A DNA stretch of 64,000 bases, taken from Halocaridina rubra (taxonomy: Eukaryota > Arthropoda > Malacostraca > Decapoda > Atyidae). The notes under the pieces are model-generated. The model had not been told where the DNA came from and searched no databases. It saw only the letters and a list, made by a program, of their open reading frames with translations. The stretch is taken from contig JAXCGZ010007641.1 in NCBI GenBank assembly GCA_037179515.1, positions 62,001 through 126,000 of the forward strand, read 5' to 3'. Both the position numbers and the translations under genes were made by a program. Shown here piece by piece: positions 54,819 through 64,000 of the stretch (positions within the stretch are counted from its first letter, which is position 1; each line of letters begins with the position of its first letter).

Positions 54819-57800
54819 ATTAGCTAATTGTGATTACCTAATTGTGTTTACAGGAAAGAGCCCAAAGCTCATATCTTCCCGTCACCTGATCGGTTCTGTT
54901 TCCTACTTAGTGATACTTATCATACCTGTCCTTAAAACTATGGATTGAGATAGCATTAACTACCTCCTCGCTTAGCCAATTCCAATTATCAACTACTCTT
55001 ACACTGAAAAAGTATTTCCTTACATCCTGCAAAGAAGATTTCTTACGAAGCTTCAAACTATGACCTCTAGTTCTAGAGCCTGCCATATCAAAATATCTAT
55101 CCCTATCCACTCTATCATAACCATGAAGGAATTTAATGACTGTCACCATATGCCTCCTCAATCTTCTAGCTTCGAGTGTTGGTAAGTCTAATTCCCTCAG
55201 CCTCTCATCATAACTGAGATTACGTATTACTGGCACCAGTTTCATGGCATGTCTTTGAACTTTTTCAAGCTTGGCTATGTGCCTTTTCAAGTGCGGATTC
55301 CAAAAGGGAGCTGCATATTCGAGTTTTGGCCTCACATAGGTTACATAAATATTTCTGAACATTTCCTTGTCCATGTGCCTGAAGGCTACCCTTACATTTG
55401 ATAAGAATGCATATGCTGCCCTTACTATGCTATTTATATGGATTTCTGGAGACAAATCTGCCAGTATGTTTACTCCTAGATCTCTCTCATTTTGTGTCTC
55501 TTGAAGTTCTACTCCAGCCACCGAGTAGTCAAGCTTGGGCCTTCTTACACTTGCACCCATTCTCATTACCTTACATTTTGAAGTATTGAATTTCATTAGC
55601 CACTTTTCTGACCACTCATGCAGACTATTTAGATCTCCTTGAAGTTTTCTACCATTGTTCTCGTTTCCTACTTTCTTCACAATCTTTGCATCATCTGCAA
55701 ACGTATTCATAAATAAATTTACAGACTCTGGTAGGTCATTTACATATACAAGTAACAAAAGTGGCCCTAAAACTGAACTTTGTGGAACTCCACTACTAAC
55801 TCTTCTTCATTCCACTGAGTGTCTTACTCTAACCCTCTGTTCCCTTCCTTCTGAGTAAGTTTTTATCCATTCCAAGACATTTTCTCCAATTCTAACCATT
55901 GCTTGCAGCTTCGTAATAAGTCTTCCATGTGGAACAGTGTCAAACGCTTTCTGGAAGTCTAGGAATATGTAATCTGGCCAGCCCTCTCTTTCCTGTAAGA
56001 TTTGGCTTACCTCATCATAAAATTCTAATAAGTTGAAGGATTCCAAGTGAAGAGAGATATGTTTCCTTAGTAGTTTCTCCATAACTTTGCAAACTATGCT
56101 GGTCAAGGAAACTGGTCTATAGTTCAGAGCCGTATCCCTCCTTCCCTTTTTGAAGATAGGTATCATGTTTGTTTATTTCCAGCATCTTGGAATCTCCCCT
56201 GACTCCAGTGACTTTTTAAATATGATTCTTAGTGCCACTGATATTGAGTTTGCGAATTTTTTAAGTATATGAGTTGATATGTCATCAGGACCTGTAGCTT
56301 TATGAACAACTAACTCCATCAGCACTTTGCATACCTCTGTGGCTGTAAGGTTGATGTTCTCTAATACCGGCCCTTGAGCTTCTATCTCTGCAATCTGAGG
56401 GGGTGGGGTATTTTCTACTGTAAATACTTATTGAAACTCCTTGTTCAATTCTTTGCAGATCTTTTCATCTGTCTCAGTGATGCTTCCATCCTCTCTCTTT
56501 AGCCTTAAAACCTGTTCTTTTACCTTCAGTTTTCCTCTGATAAAGCTGTGGAAAAGCTTGGGATTTTCTTTAGCCTTCCTGGTGATGTCCCTCTCATAGT
56601 CTCTCTCTGCCTCTCTTCTTTTACTTTGGTGGTCCTTTCTTGCTCTTTTGTAGGTTTGCCAGGCATTTATGTTTTTTCTCCTCCTATACCTTTTCCAGCA
56701 TTTGTCTCTCCACTCCTTAGCTCGTTTACACTCATTATCAAACCATTTCTCTCTGGCATGAATTACACCTACTATGGTGACAGGTATGCAGCAATCTACT
56801 ATCTTCCCATATTTCCCACAAAAGATGTCATACATTTCTTGTACAGATTTGTTGTAAAATAAGGTTCTCCAGTCAATAACTACAAAAAGGTCATTCATTT
56901 TGATGTAATCTCCTTTCGGATAGTTCCTCCTCATGTCCTCAGTGCCTCTACTCTCAGGCAGAATATCTTCAATGATATACTTCATCGACAATACACAGTG
57001 GTCACTCTTTCCAATTGGTGGTTCATACTCAATATTTTCAGTATCCAACACATTATCTGTGAATACTAGATCAAGTAGTGAAGGCTCATCCCCACCCCTG
57101 GCCCTCGTTGGTTCTATTACATGTTGGTGTAGGAAATTCCCTTGTACGCAATCTAGGAATCTTGCCCCGAGTGAGTCTTCATCACTGTGTTGGTCAAGAT
57201 TTATCCAATTTATCTATTTATGATTAAAATCTCTCATAATCAAAATCCTACATTTTCTATCCCGTGGCATGTTAACAACTGAGTTTATGACTTCAATAGT
57301 CCCTATATGACTTTCCTCAAAAACTTCTAGCCTATTCTGGCTCCTTGGTGGGTTATATACAACAGTTATTATAATGCTCTCAGACCCAGTATTTATGCGA
57401 GCAACAAGAAATTACTTGAACTCACTTTCTATAGCCAAGTTTATTTCTTCAACTTGAAGCCTTTCACTTATGAGCAGTGCTATCCCTCCACCAGTCTTCT
57501 CAGATCTTCCAACCCTTAATATTCTGAAGCCCTTAGGAAAACTGTGACACTGTTTATGTCCTTACTCAACTTAGTCTCTGTAATTGGTACTATATCTGCC
57601 TTACTGTTGTGAATCCTATCTTTTAATTCTACTGCCTTACCAGCTAATCCATCAGCATTAGTGTATAACAATTTTAATAAGGCCCCATCCCCTGATCTTC
57701 TGTCATTATCTTCTTTATCTCCCCTTTGTCTGGAAGAACTCTGAAATGAAATTTTTTTTTCTTCTTCATTTCTTTCCTCATTTAACCTTCTTGCCTCTTG

Positions 57801-58103
57801 CAACAAGTTTTTGATCTTTCCCATCTCTTCCTGTGTTCACTATCGTCTAATAAGCACTTCTTTGAATTCTTGAAGGTCTTTTAGACTGTTTTTTCTCAAC
57901 AATATATCCCTACATGTTTCCCCTCTCTCAAAGGGTACTTTTGTTGGTCTCTGCTTTCCTTCTCTCGAATATTTGCCTAGTTGGTGAATGTTTACAATAT
58001 CCTCAGGACCACAAACTACTCCAAGCTTTCTTATCAGGTCTACAACCCTAGCTTTATTTTCTTCAAGTCTCCCCTGCCATGTTGGCTCCTGGGATTCGCT
58101 TAT
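54819..58103 (-). mobile_element. CR1-like LINE (right arm), cut by Gypsy I copy 3
   Basis: Minus-strand LINE with 3' repeats at 54819-54846 and coding sequence up to 58103, where LTR-d begins. It carries the end of an ORF1-like frame, endonuclease and RT. The distal part pairs with 1-1377; the remainder (about 56127-58103) has its partner, if any, outside the window. Confidence 0.82.
54907..58103 (-). pseudogene. CR1-like ORF1 end, endonuclease and RT
   Basis: Minus strand. 58103-57840: RRM-like ORF1 end (RVVDLIRKLGVVCGPEDI, FERGETCRDILLRKN). 57824-57516: linker, then the endonuclease start LLYTNADGLAGKAVELKDR and ITETKLS. The endonuclease continues in broken frames (IIITVVYNPPRS near 57360, DFNHK near 57230, PIGKSDHCVLS near 57020). 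57051-56428: linker to RT. RT: PVLENINL...GPDDIS (near 56290), IPIFKKGRR and NYRPVSLTS (56166 onward), FLDFQKAFDTVPH, SGVPQSSVLG, FADDAKIVKKV (about 55700), and the C-terminal region to FKDRYDKYH (55758-54907). Defects include stops near 56430, 56170 and 55815 and a ~60-bp loss around 56036. Confidence 0.82.
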
Positions 58104-60006
58104 TGTGACAGAGTGTTTCACTCAAAGTCACCAGAGGCTGTTAGATGCCTTATTAAATAAATTAGTAACATAACTGTTATTTTCTAACTAAATAAATTAA
58201 TTCCCACTTCTTGACTTTTGCAAATTATGATTATTTGCAATTTATATTTTAGCTTATAGCTAATTTTAAATATACCTTATTTACTCTTCTTGTACGTGTA
58301 GAAGTATAGCCCCGATATAAAGGCTGCTCCTATTTTTCGTCTGCTACGAGCCAAAAACATTCTGGAGATTGTTTACCCGTAACCTAACTTTTTATTATTA
58401 TTCTCGTTTTATTTTATTTGCTTCCACTTGTTGCACCTAAAAATACTGTCTCTCGCTTGCATCTCTGCTACAAATGCCTGCCAGGGACCACCACTAAAAT
58501 AGTCCTTAAATTATATCAGAGCCAGTTACTGCTCTAGAAAATGTATCCTACAGATGAACTCACCAGGAGGGACAATGAGACGCCCTCGGTTGGCGCCCAA
58601 ACTTCCAAGAGGCAACATCTCGCCTGAGCAGTCTAAGTTTATTTCAAACCTTATTTACGTGGCATCTTCACAGGAATTCATCTAGCACAACAAGGTGAGG
58701 GATAGTGTATGGTAAAGATCGTGGGTCAAGCAAATTGGTTTATTTTCGAGAATTAGTTACATTCGTTACTGGCTAAATCTTACGGATTTTTATTCTCAGA
58801 TTCCATTCCCATACACACGAAATTTTGTAGATTGCCAATCTGGAATCTCACATGCCAAAGTTAATTCCTTAACCTGTAAATTACAGCTGATATACATTGC
58901 TAAGAAGTTTCTTTTCATTGAATCGGATAAACGAAAATCTCATCCTCTGAAGACTGGTTATGAGCCCGTAAAAATCTATCTCTTTTCCTAATAAATTCTA
59001 ATTTCATTTCACCCCTTTCTATCATCGTAAATAAAGTGTTTTACGTCAAAAACTCGTCAATAAAGCTATTTGCTATGCAAATTGCAAATAATTAAAAGGT
59101 AGTTTTACCCTGTTGGCTTTGCAAATATTTCCTGTTAACCACAATTTAATGAATGCATACTATATTTATCTTGCTAATTCTTCATATGTTGGGGATAAAG
59201 TGTTTTGAGTTATTAGTTGCAAATACCTCAAAAGGTGGTTTTGCACCCTTTTTTTCATTGCAAAGTTCTTGATAACCAAAAGTGAATGAATACTGTATTT
59301 ATCTCGTAGATTCTTCCTTTATCCTAAATAGAGTGTTTTAACATATTAATTGTAAATCAGTAATAAGCATTGCAACTTTTGTGGTTCACACAATGTAAGG
59401 AATACATACAGTACTGTATTTGTCTTGCTTATTCTTCATTTATTGTGAATATATTGTTTTCCTTTAAAACCAGTAAAGAATTAATGGTTTTGTATGCTAT
59501 TATGGTAGCATAAATATTTCTGGTTAGCTGTGAATAACCAATATATTTTTATCCAGTAGAATGACATTGGAAACTCATTATATGTGTGCTCATGCTTTCA
59601 GTTTCCCATTATAAACAGTGTGTCATTTCTGTTTCTGAAATTGCAGTGTCCTGTATTCTGCTCTGCCTGTGTGACAGAGGTAATCATCGAGTTGAGGCCA
59701 AAGTCTTGGCATTCGTCCGTGGTGCCGGGAAACGAAATCGTGCTCACCACCTCTGGGATTCGAGGCAGCATTTCATAAAATTTAATTTGAGAAATTTAAT
59801 TCAATTCTTTTAATGTCATTGCATTTCCAAAATTAAAAGGAAGTTGAATTCTGAGTTTCATTTAACCGACTAATGGTAATAGAGATGGGGTGTTCAAGTA
59901 CAAATATCTGTCCTGTCTGTTTGTGAGCTCTTAACCGAGCTCGGTACTTTGAGTCCTCTTAGTAAAACAGAATCTTAACAACACTCTACCATCCTAAACC
60001 CCAACA
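58104..60006 (+). repeat. Gypsy I 5' LTR (LTR-d), 1903 bp
   Basis: TGTGACAGAGTG to CAACA, TG...CA ends. The start has GTGAC (58105-58109) facing GTCAC about 20 bp on. A possible TATA element, GATATAAAGG, lies near 58314. Subrepeats with ATAAAGTGTTTT or ATAGAGTGTTTT at 59031, 59195 and 59328, and a fourth near 59450, give spacings of about 123-164 bp. It is shorter than LTR-b left mainly by a gap near 58335. Confidence 0.87.
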
Positions 60007-60011
60007 AGATT

Positions 60012-60029
60012 TGGCGCCCGAACAGGGAC
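60012..60029 (+). promoter_or_regulatory. Primer-binding site, tRNA-Lys (copy 3)
   Basis: TGGCGCCCGAACAGGGAC, five bases after the LTR end. This 18-mer is the established complement of the tRNA-Lys 3' end used as primer by several retroviruses and LTR elements. Confidence 0.88.
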
Positions 60030-60690
60030 CCGAACAGACAGACTGATTTTATAAATTTATTTTTATTTTGCTTTTTAACATTGCACATGAAACCCGATTA
60101 CCATTGGCTCAATTATTGAAATGAATGAATCTTAGGCTGCACACGAAAATTTTCGCGCTAGAGACGTTGCTGATCAGAATTTTTTTTATTTTCAATATTA
60201 ATTATGGTAACTAATATTTTCCTGTTTCCCATGTGGTAAACAATATTTCAGGAAATCTACATGAGATTATGTGGTAACAGCCTTAAGAAATTTTGCATGA
60301 CGAGAAGACGTGTTATTTAAAATTTCATTTATTTGCGTGATAAGATTGAGTTTTAAAGCTTTCGTGTTTTATATATCCGTTAAAGGGTGATACTTGTTAG
60401 GAATTGTTTATATTTCCTTGGGATTTAGGAATTGGGAGAAAGCATATTAAGTATTTTTGCTTATAATTGTGTTTTATATTCAAGCATTGACTGCTCATAG
60501 ATTGGAAGAAAAACTTTGGTGTCATTTATCGGGCCTAGGCTAAGCCTTTTATGTGTCTGAGTTGTCACTTGAAAATAAATTTTCTCATTACTAGTAGACA
60601 TGTGTAATCTGGCTCCCTAGTAAGCTGTTAGCTTATCTTTGGTGTATTTTGCATAGGATCTGTGCCCTTTTGGTAACACTCCAGAATTTT

Positions 60691-60933
60691 ACTTACGACA
60701 TTTTATTTGTGGGTATTGCCATATACGCACTCATACGCAGGCACGACCATTATACTGTGCTTGTTCGTATTACTTACGACATTTTATTTGTGGGTACTGC
60801 CATATACGCGCTCATACGCAGGCACGACCGCTATACTGTACTTGTTCGTATTACTTACGACATTTTATTTGTGGGTACTGCCATATACGCGCTCATACGC
60901 AGGCACGACCGCTATACTGTACTTGTTTGTACT
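60691..60933 (+). repeat. 81-bp tandem repeats in copy 3 leader
   Basis: ACTTACGACATTTTATTTG recurs at 60691, 60772 and 60853 (81-bp period, three units). Units 2 and 3 are nearly identical. Copies 1 and 2 have a single unit (about 30771-30850 and its partner). It is open in one frame because 81 is divisible by three; coding is not claimed. Confidence 0.85.
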
Positions 60934-60959
60934 CTCAGGCACTGGGTGCTAGTCGGTAA

Positions 60960-61515
60960 AATTCGTTGTTGCTCATTCCTTTCATTTGCACCATAACTGC
61001 AGGTACTGCCACGTATTGCTGTTAAGCAGGCACGACTGCCATTCTGTATTGCCAGTGTTTCATGCACTGTTTTGCAACATTTTGTTGCTGTTGCACTTGA
61101 TTGTGTTGCTCATTCCTTTCATTTGCACAATAACCGCAGGTACTGCCACGTATTGCTGTTAAGCAGGCACGACTGCCATTCTGTATTACCAGTGTTTCAT
61201 GCACTGTTTTGCAACATTTTGTTGCTGTTGCACTTGAATGTGTTGCTCATTCCTTTCATTTGCACGATTACTGCAGGTACTGCCACGTATTGCTGTTAAG
61301 CAGGCACGACTGCCATTCTGTATTACCAGTGTTTCATTCACTGTTTTGCAACATTTTGTTGCTGTTGCACTTGATTGTGTTGCTCATTCCTTTCATTTGC
61401 ACCATAACTGCAGGTACTGCCACGTATTGCTGTTAAGCAGGCACGACTGCCATTCTGTATTGCCAGTGTTTCATGCACTGTTTTGCAACATTTTGCTGCT
61501 GTTGCACTTGATTGT
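60960..61515 (+). repeat. 137-bp tandem repeats in Gypsy I leader (copy 3)
   Basis: About four units with the same sequence and period as in copies 1 and 2 (frames at 61072 and 61209 are 137 bp apart). The surrounding leader, 60030-60690 and 61516-61712, shows no gene. Confidence 0.87.
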
Positions 61516-61712
61516 ATTTTGAGTCACTTTTATGGTGAGGTTTTGAGATCACTTCTATGTTTAAGTTTGAACTGTGGTGTTGAATTTTTTTTCTTTCTCT
61601 CCTTGGTGTTGTATGGTTCTTTCATTTTTTTTTTCTACTACTGTATTGTAGAGATTTGTTTTTTTTTTGTGGTTGTTTTGGCACTTCGTTATTGACTGTT
61701 TAGGAAACAAAC

Positions 61713-64000
61713 ATGGAAACCATCAAAACATTTGATGAGGAGCGTTACCTGGACATAATGATTGCTAGGGGTGAGAGATACGGTTTTTCCCCAAGACAGA
61801 AGCTCTGCGAATGGGCTCATGAGAAGATGGTGTACCGCCGAGATAAGCTGGAGAAGAGAGCAAGTGATGAGGCACAAGCACAACGTGATGAGGCACAAGC
61901 ACAATGTGAGGAGGCACAAGCACAACGTGAACATGAGCTTGCGCTTGCTCGGCTTCGAGCGGGAATCCCAGACAGTAGTCCTTTATCCGGAAATAGAGAT
62001 TACAGGAACAGGAAGCACAAGAGCCCCTCGCAGAACTTCAATCGTCCAGCTCCTCCTCCTCACACTCCTAAGCCTTTTTACGGCCATGCACCCACACTCA
62101 AGAAGGATGACCCGGTAAGACCTAAGCCTCAGCAGTTAAGAGGCAAAGGCCATTACTCTGCTCCACCTTCCCAGGGTTTTCAGCCAAACTCTAAGAGCCA
62201 CCACGCTCCCTCACATAGCGGCGGCCCACATAGCCGTCTGGCCACTCACTCAGCCCATGTTGTGGAAACAGGGCCAGAAAGGGCCAATGAGGATAATGCC
62301 GAGGAACCACCACACAAACTTGCCAATGTGGAATTCATCGAACATGATGATCTGGAAATGATCTCAAAATGCCTAGAAACCATAAATGGTGTGGAAGCTG
62401 AGATAGCCCTTGACACTGGGGCCAATGGCATACTTGTTGACGAGAGATTCGTCAGGGATGAAGATTTCACCAGCAAAGTCGTTCGTGTGCGGGTTGCTGA
62501 AGGAACACCCCAAATACGACGCTGCTGTGTCATTAACCTGGATTGCAAATACTACAAGGGAAAAGCCCCAGCTATGGCAATGATTGGGCTTATGTACCCT
62601 GTCTTGATGGGTCGTGCACTGAACCTAGTTCCTACTTTCCAGGCCGACCTCTACCATAAGGACATTTCTCGTTATAACTTCCCTCGGGGGAAGTCACATG
62701 AAGCCATTTCAGCAGCAACTCCTGGCCTCGATGCCAAGAATATGGACGATTCTCCGACTGACTCCGTTGAGTCTGCTGCAGTCAGTACACGTAATGTGGA
62801 ACGCAGAGAGTTTCCCCCTCCTTTACCAGATGATGCACCTCTCGAGCCATTGAAGTCCCGTCCAGACTTTGCCAAATTGCAGCAAGACTGCCCCAGCCTC
62901 AAACGCTGGATGCAGCAGGCCACCGAGAGAAGGACCTTCACAGTGAGAGGAGGAGGCCAGATCACTTACGCCCTTGAAGATGGAGCACTTCGTAGGCATG
63001 TGACTAAAAATGGCCACACCTTTAAACAGTTGGTGGTGCCCGCTTCGTTGCGCTGCCAGGCTATGTATGTGGCACACCATTTACCTCTGAGTGGACACAG
63101 AGGCAAAGCAAAAACTCGGCACGTCCTTCAGAAGGCTTTTGCATGGCCAAACATGTACACCGAGGTAGATAGATATGTAGGCTCCTGCCCTGTCTGTCAA
63201 TCCACCTCAACGGCACCGGTACCGAAAGTTCCCATGGGGATAACTAAGCTCTCAATGTAGCCATTTTCCAAGGTCGCTATTGACATATTAGGTCCTATTA
63301 ATCCAGCTTCGTCCATGGGGAAACAGTTCCCCCTGGTATATGTTGACCTGGCAACAAGGTAACAAGATGCAGTGCCACTGTTTTCTATCACAACTGTAGC
63401 AGTCGCTCATGCCCTATTTGAAATCTGCTCCAGGATTGGCTTTCCTGAGCAGGTAACTTCTGACAATGGAAGTCAGTTTACAAGTAGGCACTTTGAGGCT
63501 TTCTGTAACCTTTTAGAAATGAAGCATATTCGTACGAGTGTCTATCATGCCCAATCAAATGGAGCATGCGAACGCTATAACGGGACATTGAAGCGATGTT
63601 TGCGCAAGCTAGTGATAGATATACCTAGGCAGTGGGACAAGTACGTCCCTGCTGCACTTTTCTCCTTCAGAGACACGCCCCACGACACTACTGGATACTC
63701 GCCTTTCGAGCTGATTTATGGTCATAATGTCAGAGGCCCAGTGGAATTCTTGGCAGAATGTTGAGATTCACCTACCATCGAAGATGACGATGGGGACGTT
63801 CATGAGTATATTTTGAAGTTTTCGTCTCACCTCAAAAAGGCTTGGAAAACTGCACAATTAGCCATTAAGGGTCACCAGCAGACTGCCAAGCTCCTCTTTG
63901 ACAAGCGTGCGCGGCGTCGTGCCCTGACACCCGGAGATCGAGCTCTGTTACTTCTTCCAACAGATACCCGCAAGCTAATGCTACGCTGGAAAGGACCGTA
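61713..64000 (+). pseudogene. Gypsy I Gag, protease and integrase (copy 3, partial)
   Basis: Start ATG 61713 (METIKTFDEERYLDIM), open for 515 codons to TAG 63258-63260. The coiled-coil stretch has one DEAQAQREHEL-type unit. The SCAN-like Gag core of copies 1 and 2 is absent: ARLRAGIPDSS is followed by an Arg/Pro/Lys-rich segment with NRKHKSPSQNFNRPAPPPHT, joining the common linker at GKGHYSAPPSQGF. Protease ALDTGANGILVDERFV is intact. Integrase zinc domain is complete: HHLPLSGHRG...VGSCPVCQ. Core residues VAIDILGPI, TSDNGSQF and SNGACERYNG are present, but TAG 63258, TAA near 63361 and TGA near 63763 break the frame. The window ends in the GPY/F-like LMLRWKG. RT would follow outside. Confidence 0.87.

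Larger units (their letters stand above)
37966..56126 (-). repeat. Right arm of giant imperfect inverted repeat
   Basis: Reverse-complement partner of 1-35375. At its inner end the sequence leaves a Gypsy I LTR (ending about 37965) and enters antisense Gypsy I reverse transcriptase at GATGACCAATCC. The outer match lies inside the CR1-like LINE and stops only because the left arm reaches the window edge. Relative to the left arm it lacks about 0.67 kb of LTR-b and the distal integrase of Gypsy II, and it keeps about 0.6 kb of LTR-a lost on the left. Confidence 0.9.
58104..64000 (+). mobile_element. Gypsy I copy 3, continues beyond window
   Basis: Plus-strand copy outside the palindrome match: LTR-d, exact tRNA-Lys primer site, leader with two repeat arrays, gag-protease-integrase. 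It sits in the CR1-like LINE. It lacks the shared mutations of copies 1 and 2 (extra A, TAG in the core), so it is an independent insertion of the same family. Confidence 0.87.

Noticed and set aside
1..56126. Whole palindrome as a sequencing hairpin artefact
   Set aside because: The arms differ by substitutions, large insertions and different deletions. A read-level artefact would give nearly identical arms. Misassembly of two loci remains possible and is listed as a test.
60012..60029. tRNA-Lys gene
   Set aside because: Only the 18-nt complement of a tRNA 3' end is present, right after an LTR; no A/B boxes or cloverleaf sequence.
60649..60996. 115-codon frame with three YDILFVGTAIYALIRRHD units, looking like a membrane repeat protein
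   Set aside because: It is the 81-bp leader repeat read in one frame; copies 1 and 2 have only one unit and no comparable frame.

Overview
This window is eukaryotic, intron-free where read, and made almost wholly of nested, decayed retrotransposons. I found no host gene, tRNA, rRNA, CRISPR or prokaryotic-type gene. The mix (CR1-like, RTE and I-superfamily LINEs; BEL/Pao; several Ty3/Gypsy lineages) and the AT-rich DNA suggest an invertebrate, most plausibly an arthropod and perhaps a decapod crustacean. The species cannot be fixed from sequence.

The large-scale structure is a very long imperfect palindrome. The left arm (1-35375, cut by the window edge) is repeated in reverse complement as the right arm (37966-56126), around a spacer of about 2.6 kb (35376-37965). 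Both arms share this nested order, read inwards from the outside: CR1-like LINE tail; a ~2 kb Gypsy LTR (family I, here LTR-a); a fragment of an unrelated reverse transcriptase; the LTR and integrase of Gypsy II; an RTE LINE inserted in Gypsy II pol and itself carrying a ~0.6 kb inverted duplication at its catalytic FADD motif; the RT/RNase H, protease and gag of Gypsy II with a 242-bp tandem triplication; then a Gypsy I element (LTR-b, tRNA-Lys-type primer site, 137-bp leader repeats, gag-protease-integrase-RT).

The arms have since diverged. The left arm gained an I-superfamily LINE (1378-5686), a BEL/Pao element (5687-12076) and a Gypsy III element with 138-bp LTRs (23456-29315). The right arm lost about 0.67 kb of LTR-b. 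The arms also carry different integrase deletions. Right of the palindrome, a third Gypsy I copy (58104 to the window end) sits in the CR1-like LINE.

The most interesting element is Gypsy I. Three copies agree on the order gag, protease, integrase with GPY/F-like module, then RT and RNase H in the copies long enough to show them. Integrase before RT is the Ty1/copia-like order known among Ty3/Gypsy elements from the Gmr1-like group. No copy in the window looks autonomous: every long reading frame has stops, frameshifts or deletions, except the gag-protease frame of Gypsy III. Boundaries of nested elements were placed by eye from paired copies and are usually good to within a few to a few tens of bases.
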